Below are positions 58,080 to 64,000 of a stretch of 64,000 bases of DNA, piece by piece; within the stretch, counting starts at the first letter, position 1; each line of letters begins with the position of its first letter. The position numbers and the translations under genes are program-made. Source of the DNA: an uncultured Collinsella sp. (GTDB lineage Bacteria > Actinomycetota > Coriobacteriia > Coriobacteriales > Coriobacteriaceae). Under the pieces are notes generated by a model. It searched no databases, was not told the DNA's origin, and worked only from the letters and a program-made list of their open reading frames with translations. Location of the stretch: the NCBI GenBank assembly GCA_902479135.1, contig CABSNU010000001.1, positions 62,001-126,000 of the forward strand. The letters are read 5' to 3'.

Positions 58080-59189
58080 TTACGCCGGCTTGAGCCCAAA
58101 GCACGCTCGGAGCGTATTCAGCAGAGCATCTTGCCTCTTTCGACGCGCCTCTACGCGATTCTGATATCGCTTACCCATGCGTTGGTAAATGCGCCATGCG
58201 AGCGCTTCCATCGCTTCCATGTCGCAGAGCATTTCGTTGTTGACCGTCGCGACCTCGATTCCCATAGTAATCAAGCCCGTGTTGCGTTTTTCATCATGGA
58301 TACGCCCCCTCCGGGAGGAATGGCCCAGCTCACCGTTGTATTCCAGGTCAAACCGGGCTTCTTCCTGATACGCATCGCAAACTGCATGCGGCATCCCCGA
58401 GATTGCCTGCGCGCGGTCATCGAACTCGATCTTGTAGTCGGTCTTAAAGGGACCGCAGGCAAATCCGCCATAGGAAAACGGAAGCGAAAACAGAGCGAGC
58501 ATGATGCACTCCATGGGCGAGAGCAGGTTTTCCGACAGGTAGGGACACAGGCGCAGCAGCTGTTTGGCCACATTCCCCTTGCATGCCGCAAGGTAATCTG
58601 CCAGGCGATCGGGCGTCAGCACCGGCTCGACTTCAAAGTAGCCCACGTCTGCCGGTTGGTCCTTGTCCTTTGCAAGTCTATTCGCAACAGGTGAGGTGTA
58701 GGGAGGCAGATACTTCCCGCGATCGCTCAGTGAAATCTTGGAACACAGTTCCTGGGCCAGAGCAAACGCCTGGATACAACCGACCTCGCGGGCGACGGCA
58801 ACACAAAGGGCCTCGGGAGATAGGCTGTACACCCCCGGTTCCACCTCTAGAATCGAGCCGGCAGGCAACCCGGAACACACGGACCAGCCCACACCAGGCA
58901 TGCGTCGGCGCTGCGCCGCAGATCCCACCAGCAAGCACAGATCTTCTTGCACCTCGCCGCTTTTGACTCCAATTCGCACCAGGTCGGGAAGATAGATATC
59001 CTCGGTCGAAGGCGATGACGTACACAGCACGCGGCACTCCTCCTCGGGCTCAAGGTCCTTCCAGCCGATGTAGCCCATCTGTCGGCGCTCGGCGCGCATC
59101 ATGCGTAGCGCCGAGGCGCCTGTTAGGATTACGGAAGCCGCCAGCTGTTCGTCTGTCGGCTCGTTGCGCCGCTCAATCTTCACTGCCAC
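58080..59189 (-). CDS. Coriobacterial-type protein with nuclease-like C-terminus
   Basis: 369 residues, not a named family. Residues about 15-120 may form an AbiEi-like or winged-helix region (SPSTEDIYLPDLVRIG). The C-terminus, about 275-340, reads FDLEYNGELGHSSRRGRIHDEKRNTGLITMGIEVATV, which looks like a Vsr/DUF559-type PD-(D/E)XK nuclease core (Glu-x-Asn-Gly ... Asp-x-x-Arg). The GTG start at 59189 has GGGGTGG upstream and begins 10 bp after the comFC stop, so it is co-translated with comFC. Function unknown; DNA uptake or repair is only a guess from context. Confidence 0.68.
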   Translation of the reverse strand: MAVKIERRNEPTDEQLAASVILTGASALRMMRAERRQMGYIGWKDLEPEEECRVLCTSSPSTEDIYLPDLVRIGVKSGEVQEDLCLLVGSAAQRRRMPGVGWSVCSGLPAGSILEVEPGVYSLSPEALCVAVAREVGCIQAFALAQELCSKISLSDRGKYLPPYTSPVANRLAKDKDQPADVGYFEVEPVLTPDRLADYLAACKGNVAKQLLRLCPYLSENLLSPMECIMLALFSLPFSYGGFACGPFKTDYKIEFDDRAQAISGMPHAVCDAYQEEARFDLEYNGELGHSSRRGRIHDEKRNTGLITMGIEVATVNNEMLCDMEAMEALAWRIYQRMGKRYQNRVEARRKRQDALLNTLRACFGLKPA

Positions 59190-59199
59190 AAAACCACCC

Positions 59200-60006
59200 C
59201 TACCAAACGCGTGCGATAGCGAGGCCATCAACGGCCACGGCACCGGCGCGCTTGAGTTCCGCCGAAGCCGCTGCCATCGTCGCACCCGTGGTGATAACGT
59301 CGTCGATAAGCAGCAAGCGGCGGCCGTGCACGTCCTCAACCGTCTCGTACATGCCTCGGGCGCGTTCACGGCGTTCTTCACGACCGAGTTCACGCTGGTC
59401 GCCATGGCCGTACTTAACGAGGGCGTCGAGCAGCGGAACACCAGACAGCTCGCAAAATGGGCGCGCGATGGCTTCCATATGATCGAAACCGCGTCGCCGA
59501 AACGCCGCCGCCGTCGCGGGCACAAACACCACGGCATCGGCGCCGGACAACACACCGCCGTAGCGTTCGGGTGCCGCGACCTGGGCATGTAAGGCGGTGT
59601 CGTATAGCAGCTCTGCCAGATACGGCGCCAGACGTCGCTCGCCCGCGTCTTTGTACGCTTTAATGATCCGCGGCAGCGGATGCGTGTAAACGGCACATAC
59701 CAGGCACCGGTCGAGCGCTTCGGCCATCGCCGAGGACGTACCCTCGACCGAGCACTCGGTGCACAGCAAGTCTCCAAACGGGGCGCCGCATCGAGTGCAG
59801 CTATAACGTGGGTCGATGAGCGCGAGCGCGGCCAGGCAGTCTTGGCAAATAAGCGCGCCGGAGCGCTCGCAGCCGGCGCATCGCGTGGGCGACAACGCCT
59901 CAAGCGCCTCGTGCGCCGCCCGCTCGGCAAACGGTAGCAATTCATCCGCAAACGGTAGAATGTCGGCACCTTGCAGGCATCCCAACACATTCAAATGTCT
60001 CTTCAC
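59200..60006 (-). CDS. comFC: ComF-family phosphoribosyltransferase-like protein
   Basis: 268 residues. N-terminal zinc finger: CAGC, CQDC and CTRCGAPFGDLLCTEC (about residues 44-85); C-terminal PRTase domain with the PRPP loop LLLIDDVITTGATM (about 230-243). ComFC proteins act in DNA uptake and single-strand handling during transformation. GTG start with GGGAGG 8 nt away; that ribosome site is part of a strong hairpin (60011-60044). It lies behind the PSP1-type gene, so the operon tmk-holB-ricT-like-comFC-58080 gene is probable. Confidence 0.9.
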   Translation of the reverse strand: MKRHLNVLGCLQGADILPFADELLPFAERAAHEALEALSPTRCAGCERSGALICQDCLAALALIDPRYSCTRCGAPFGDLLCTECSVEGTSSAMAEALDRCLVCAVYTHPLPRIIKAYKDAGERRLAPYLAELLYDTALHAQVAAPERYGGVLSGADAVVFVPATAAAFRRRGFDHMEAIARPFCELSGVPLLDALVKYGHGDQRELGREERRERARGMYETVEDVHGRRLLLIDDVITTGATMAAASAELKRAGAVAVDGLAIARVW

Positions 60007-60010
60007 GACA

Positions 60011-60044
60011 CAACCCTCCCTACGTTCGGTCGCAGGGAGGGTTG
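60011..60044 (-). promoter_or_regulatory. Hairpin covering the comFC ribosome site
   Basis: CAACCCTCCCT (60011-60021) pairs perfectly with AGGGAGGGTTG (60034-60044). On the minus strand the second arm is the comFC Shine-Dalgarno, 8 nt before the GTG. It could be a weak terminator or an SD-sequestering switch. Confidence 0.65.
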
Positions 60045-60108
60045 TTGATTCAGCGCTATGGTACCCCGACGCGTTTGGGGTCAGGCAGGTTAAATCCGCT
60101 TGCGGGCA

Positions 60109-61809
60109 CTATTCGCCGGTGGGCGGTTGCGGTGCGGACGAGTTTTGGGTCGAACCCTCGCCACCATCCTGACGCGGCTTGCGGGAACGACGACGGCGAC
60201 GGCGCTTTTGACCCTGGTCGGCCGAACCCTCGCCACCACGATCTTCACGCGACTCGTGTTCGTCGCGAGCAGCGCCGCGCGCGGCCTTGGCGGCCGCGCC
60301 TCCGCCATCTCCGGGACGACGGCGCGTGACCTTGACCTCGCCATCCGAGACCTGATCGGCAACGGAGGGCACTGAGGGCTTCTGTTGCGTGCCCGAGGAA
60401 TGGCGACGGCGCGGACGCGGCGCGCGCTCATCCTCGCCACGTGACTTGCCGCCCTTGTCGGCAGGCGCATCGGAGGCCGAGGGACCCTTGGAAGCGGCAC
60501 CAGCCTCGCGAGCAGCTGCGGCGCGGAAGGCATCCTCGCGCTCCTCGCTCGACAGGTGACGGCGGCGACGGCGCGTGGGGTTCATGCCACCGCCGCGGTT
60601 TTGCTGCTGAGGCTGCTGAGTCTCGCGCTCGCGGGAGGAGTTCTTGTCTGCAGCTGCAGCCTCGCCGGCATCGCCCGAGCCCGCGCGCTTGCGACGACGA
60701 CGGCCACCGGCGGCCTCCTCGGCCTCAGGCGTTGCGGCATTGCCACGGCCCTTTCCGCGGCCACGACCCTCGCCCTGCCCCTGACCGGCGCGAGCATCGG
60801 ATTCAGCATCGCGACGACGGCGCTTGGGCATCGACGTACCGGCCAGACGGTCGGCGCTCGACAGGCCATCGCCCACGTCGACGCCGTTCTCGCGGTCGAG
60901 CTCCATGAGCGCCAGGCGCATCTCGGGCGACTCGATGCGCTCGAGCACGTCGCGCGTCACGCAGTCGGGGCGGCAGTTGCAGCCCTGCTCGGCGGCCTTC
61001 TTTTTGCAGCCCTCCGAGCACGTCATATCGGCCAGATTGACCTTAAAGACTTTGCCGTTCTCCAGGCGCAGCACCAGCTGCTCGCGCGGCGTGTCATATT
61101 CCTGAATACGCGCCTTGCCGAGCGGCGTATCGATGAGCGTCTTCTTTTTGGGCGCACGGCTCTTAAAGTCCTTGTAGGCCTCGAACTCATAGCGCAGGCA
61201 GCACATCAGGCGGCCGCAAACGCCGCTGATCTTGGACGAGTTGAGCGGTAGGTCCTGCTCTTTTGCCATGCGAATCGAGACGGGCTCAAACTGTCCGCCA
61301 AAGCGCGTGCAACAGAGCTCCTGGCCGCACTGGGCATAGCCGCCCACCAGGCGGGTCTCGTCGCGCACGCCGATCTGGCGCATGTCGACGCGAATGTGCA
61401 GCGTCGAGGACAGGTCCTTGACGAGCTGACGAAAATCGACGCGCTCCTCGGCCGCAAAGTAGAACACGGCCTTCTCGCCGCCAAACAGGTACTCGACGCC
61501 GACCGGCTTCATCTCGAGGTCGAGCTCCTTGACCAGGCGGCGGAAGTCGACCATGGCCTCGTCGCCCTGGATGGCCAGGTCGTCGGCAAGCTGCAGGTCG
61601 ATGTCGCTCGCCACACGCAGCACGGGCTTGAGCGGCTGACCGATCTCATCTTGCGGCACCTCGAAGGGATCGGCCGTGACCAAGCCGATCTCGGTTCCGC
61701 GCTCGGTAGAGCAAATGGCATAATCGGCCTCGAGGATATCCAGGTCCTGCGGGTCAAACCACAGGTCGCGCGAGGCGTAGGTAAACTTAACGGGTACGAC
61801 TAACGGCAT
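60109..61809 (-). CDS. PSP1/RicT-family protein with Arg-rich tail
   Basis: 566 residues. The N-terminal PSP1 domain (about 1-280) has the RicT Fe-S-type cysteines in YAQCGQELCCTRF and GVCGRLMCCLRYE and a further CNCRPDC cluster. RicT (YaaT) works with RicA/RicF in RNA processing by RNase Y. The C-terminal 270 residues are disordered and dominated by Arg, Gly, Gln and Ala (KRRRRD, GRGRGKGRG, RRRRRRSRK), like RNase E tails, and are absent from Bacillus RicT (about 275 residues). Overlaps holB by 10 bp. The tail suggests direct RNA binding. Confidence 0.88.
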   Translation of the reverse strand: MPLVVPVKFTYASRDLWFDPQDLDILEADYAICSTERGTEIGLVTADPFEVPQDEIGQPLKPVLRVASDIDLQLADDLAIQGDEAMVDFRRLVKELDLEMKPVGVEYLFGGEKAVFYFAAEERVDFRQLVKDLSSTLHIRVDMRQIGVRDETRLVGGYAQCGQELCCTRFGGQFEPVSIRMAKEQDLPLNSSKISGVCGRLMCCLRYEFEAYKDFKSRAPKKKTLIDTPLGKARIQEYDTPREQLVLRLENGKVFKVNLADMTCSEGCKKKAAEQGCNCRPDCVTRDVLERIESPEMRLALMELDRENGVDVGDGLSSADRLAGTSMPKRRRRDAESDARAGQGQGEGRGRGKGRGNAATPEAEEAAGGRRRRKRAGSGDAGEAAAADKNSSRERETQQPQQQNRGGGMNPTRRRRRHLSSEEREDAFRAAAAREAGAASKGPSASDAPADKGGKSRGEDERAPRPRRRHSSGTQQKPSVPSVADQVSDGEVKVTRRRPGDGGGAAAKAARGAARDEHESREDRGGEGSADQGQKRRRRRRSRKPRQDGGEGSTQNSSAPQPPTGE

Positions 61810-62927
61810 TTCAGTGCCTTCCTGATATCGAACAGCATGACCTCGATGGCCAGCTGGGGAGTAACGTTTCTGGCGATGTTGCGCTCGGCGGTCGCGACCG
61901 CCTCGAGCGCCTGGGTGGCACCCGCAACATTGGTCGCGGCGGCAAGCCGACCGATCGTGTCGCGCACATCCTCGTTCACCACGTCGGCTGCCTCGTCCTG
62001 AAGTGTCAGCAGCACATCGCGCATGAGCGTCCGCGCGCTCGCCAGCGCTTCCATGATACCCGAACGCTCGCGCGCGTTGAGTTCGCGCTTGTTGCGGTCC
62101 TCAAGCTGCTTCAATGCTCCACGCGACAGGTAGTCGGCGTTTTGCTCGAGTACCTTTTCCTGCGTGGACTTGACCTCGGCGAGCGGCGCCTTAACGGCGA
62201 CAATGAGCGACTTGGCGCGACTGAGCACGTCGGCCTCGTCGGCGGCAATGAGTGAGTCGATGGCACGGACCATCTGACGGCGGGCATCCTGGCGCTCGGC
62301 GCTCTTAAGGAACTCGATGCCGCGCGTGGGGCTTCCCGCCACGGCGACGGCCATGCGGCAACGTGCAAGGTCCTGACCGGTCGCGCGGCTCACGGCCTGT
62401 GCCGCAACGGTGGGCGATACCAGCCGAAACGGCACGCACTGGCAACGGCTCACGATGGTGGGCAGCATTACGTCGGCCGAGGTGCCCAACAGGATGAACA
62501 TGACGCCCTCGGGCGGTTCCTCGAGCGTTTTGAGCAGCGCATTGGCGGTGTTGGCGCGCAGTTGCTCGGCGCGATCGATGATGTAGACCTTAGCCTTGGC
62601 GCGGATGGGCGCGAGGGGCACGTCGTCGAGCAGCTCGCGGGTCTGGGCAATGAGGTAGCCCGTAGCGCTCTCGGGCGTGTAGTAGTGCACGTCGGGGTGC
62701 GTATGACGGGCGACACGCACGCAGCTGTCGCACGACCCGCAGCCGTCCTGCTCGCACAGGAATGCCTGGGCGAGCGCCCACGCGGCATCGAGCTTGCCGG
62801 CACCGGGGGCGCCCAAGAACAGGTAGGCGTGCGATGCGCGGCCGCTGGCGACGGCGTTGGTCAAAAAGTCGCGTACGCGCTCCTGGGTATCGAGCTTAGC
62901 CAGCAGGCTTGCCTGAGTGGGGGCCAT
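61800..62927 (-). CDS. holB: DNA polymerase III delta-prime subunit
   Basis: 375-residue clamp-loader subunit. The P-loop GAPGAGKL (about residues 38-45) lacks the usual Thr/Ser after Lys, as in non-ATPase delta-prime proteins. The zinc module CEQDGCGSCDSC is intact; LKTLEEPPEGVMFILLGTS and SRCQCVPF are sensor motifs. ATG at 62927 begins 1 nt after the tmk stop; overlaps the next gene by 10 bp. The order tmk-holB-ricT is common in Gram-positives. Confidence 0.92.
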   Translation of the reverse strand: MAPTQASLLAKLDTQERVRDFLTNAVASGRASHAYLFLGAPGAGKLDAAWALAQAFLCEQDGCGSCDSCVRVARHTHPDVHYYTPESATGYLIAQTRELLDDVPLAPIRAKAKVYIIDRAEQLRANTANALLKTLEEPPEGVMFILLGTSADVMLPTIVSRCQCVPFRLVSPTVAAQAVSRATGQDLARCRMAVAVAGSPTRGIEFLKSAERQDARRQMVRAIDSLIAADEADVLSRAKSLIVAVKAPLAEVKSTQEKVLEQNADYLSRGALKQLEDRNKRELNARERSGIMEALASARTLMRDVLLTLQDEAADVVNEDVRDTIGRLAAATNVAGATQALEAVATAERNIARNVTPQLAIEVMLFDIRKALKCR

Positions 62928-62928
62928 G

Positions 62929-63612
62929 TTACTCAGCCTCCTGAGCAAGCGCGGCGGCAACGGCATCCTGCGGGATGTCGAGACCGTATGCGCGAACCTG
63001 CTCGACCGTCCGTGCGAAGACATCTGCGATCGGTGCGGTAGCATCGATAAGCTTTACGCGGTTCGGTTCCTCGGCAGCGATGGCACAAAAGCCCTGGTAA
63101 ACACGTTCTTGGAAGGCCATGCCCTTGGCTTCCATACGATCTGCCGCGCCGCGGGCGGCCATGCGCAACGCCGCCTGCTCGGGTGTGATGTGATAGACGA
63201 GCGTGAGCGCCGGATGCGTGCCTGCAACCGCGAGGTTGTTGGCATCGCGTACCATCTGGCGGTCGAGGCCATCGGCAAACGCCTGATAGCAAGTCGTGGA
63301 GTCGTAGAAACGGTCGCACAGGACCACCTTGCCGGTCGCGAGGGCGGGCGCGATGACCTCGTGCACCAGCTGGGCGCGCGCGGCCTCGTAGAGCAGCAGC
63401 TCGCAGGTATCGCCCATCGCCGTGTTGGCGGGGTCGAGCAGCAGAGCGCGAATCTTCTCGCTGATGGCGGTGCCGCCCGGCTCGCGCAGGGTCACGACTT
63501 GGTAGCCGGCGAGGTCGAGCGCACGAGCCAGCAGGCGCGCCTGCGTGGACTTGCCGGCGCCGTCGACGCCCTCGAGCGTAATGAAGCTATGTTGAGCGGG
63601 CTCAAAAGCCAT
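62929..63612 (-). CDS. tmk: Thymidylate kinase
   Basis: 227-residue dTMP kinase making dTDP. P-loop EGVDGAGKSTQ near residues 15-25, the DRY/E-like CDRFYDSTTCYQAF and the LID-region Arg residues are present. ATG at 63612 with AGGAAGGGG. First gene of the tmk-holB-ricT-comFC run. Confidence 0.94.
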   Translation of the reverse strand: MAFEPAQHSFITLEGVDGAGKSTQARLLARALDLAGYQVVTLREPGGTAISEKIRALLLDPANTAMGDTCELLLYEAARAQLVHEVIAPALATGKVVLCDRFYDSTTCYQAFADGLDRQMVRDANNLAVAGTHPALTLVYHITPEQAALRMAARGAADRMEAKGMAFQERVYQGFCAIAAEEPNRVKLIDATAPIADVFARTVEQVRAYGLDIPQDAVAAALAQEAE

Positions 63613-63719
63613 GGGCGCAGCCCCTTCCTACAAGGCGCGTAAATGCGAGTTATAGCAACCAAGTCATGATACCCCAGTGCTCAGCGCGCCCCAAATCCCA
63701 CCTACTCGCCTGCGACTAC

Positions 63720-63790
63720 TAAGTTGCGGTGAAATAGGGACTGGTTATAGCCCTGAGGCCGCCAAACACTCCCCATTTCACCGCAACTTA
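63720..63790. repeat. 71-bp palindromic intergenic repeat
   Basis: Perfect 16-bp arms TAAGTTGCGGTGAAAT (63720-63735) and ATTTCACCGCAACTTA (63775-63790) around a 39-bp centre. Lies between divergent tmk and the zinc-ribbon gene; 63613-63719 and 63791-63857 hold no gene. Confidence 0.75.
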
Positions 63791-63857
63791 TGATGGGGAG
63801 TTTTGGACGCTGGGTATAATCGACGTATTGCATTGAAATGTGGCGAAAGGAGTGGCA

Positions 63858-64000
63858 ATGTCTCGGTATTGTGCCTTGTGCGGCAAGCTTCTTGCAGACG
63901 ACGCCAAGTTCTGCACCTCGTGCGGTGCACCCGTTGAGCAATCGGCCGCGAGCAACGATCAGCCCGCGTTTGAGCAGACCGGCTCCCTTGATACGCCTCA
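63858..64000 (+). CDS. Zinc-ribbon protein (truncated by window end)
   Basis: 47 complete codons visible. It starts MSRYCALCGKLLADDAKFCTSCGAPV, a double CxxC zinc ribbon, followed by a polar disordered stretch. Such N-terminal ribbons precede membrane or DUF4190-type domains in Gram-positive proteins, but the rest is outside the window. AAAGGAG 5 nt before the ATG supports the start. Confidence 0.85.
   Translation, partial: MSRYCALCGKLLADDAKFCTSCGAPVEQSAASNDQPAFEQTGSLDTP

Overview
The window looks like a chromosomal segment of a GC-rich Coriobacteriia gut bacterium, most likely Collinsella or a close relative. This is an inference from base composition, mixed ATG/GTG starts, dense strand-alternating operons and the wealth of lactose-type and mannose-type PTS genes. 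No rRNA is present. One tRNA (Thr, CGT anticodon) is visible.

Bases 1-48,000 are essentially a galactoside and amino-sugar utilisation island. From left to right it holds: the end of a DeoR regulator; an FprA-type flavodiiron protein; a LacI regulator divergent from the Leloir genes galK-galT; a repeat-flanked DUF4143 AAA ATPase; a tagatose-6-phosphate pathway operon (lacA, lacB, lacX-like, lacC, minus strand); a membrane protein; a lone lactose-type PTS IIA (lacF); and three modules that each pair a LacI regulator with a lactose-type IICB and a family-1 phospho-beta-galactosidase. After these come a Fic protein under a 75-bp palindrome, a decayed DeoR gene, a fourth IICB divergent from a DUF7916-like gene plus a GntR regulator, a LacR-like DeoR gene divergent from galM, an orphan PTS IIB, tRNA-Thr, yhcH, a second lacC/lacX pair, a flavodoxin, and a GalNAc-type set (nagA, agaS, GntR, mannose-type IID-IIC-IIB-YajC-IIA).

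The enzymes fit one scheme. beta-Galactosides enter through the IICB proteins, apparently sharing one IIA, and are cut by GH1 enzymes. Galactose-6-phosphate goes through LacAB and LacC to tagatose-1,6-bisphosphate. Amino sugars enter through the mannose-type PTS and pass NagA and AgaS to tagatose-6-phosphate, where LacC can take over. Free galactose uses GalM, GalK and GalT. The tagatose-bisphosphate aldolase is not in the window.

From about 48,700 onward the content becomes housekeeping: a DUF2975/XRE pair, a SurA-like membrane protein, isocitrate dehydrogenase, a HEAT-repeat protein, a 3-hydroxyisobutyrate-dehydrogenase-like protein with a Cys/His-rich tail, DegV, long-form HPF, a solute-binding lipoprotein, a MITE-like element, a Coriobacteria-style nuclease-like protein, ComFC, a PSP1/RicT protein with an Arg-rich tail, HolB, Tmk and a truncated zinc-ribbon protein.

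The most interesting non-coding signals are: (1) two 137-nt intergenic elements directly after lacC and lacB whose five helices are nearly all kept by compensatory changes; (2) an ACCGTTCACCG-like motif that occurs as tandem pairs exactly 21 bp apart in front of almost every sugar operon; (3) four loci carrying pairs of a 57-65-nt palindromic repeat; and (4) LacI operators whose sequence classes track the recognition helices of the adjacent LacI paralogues.
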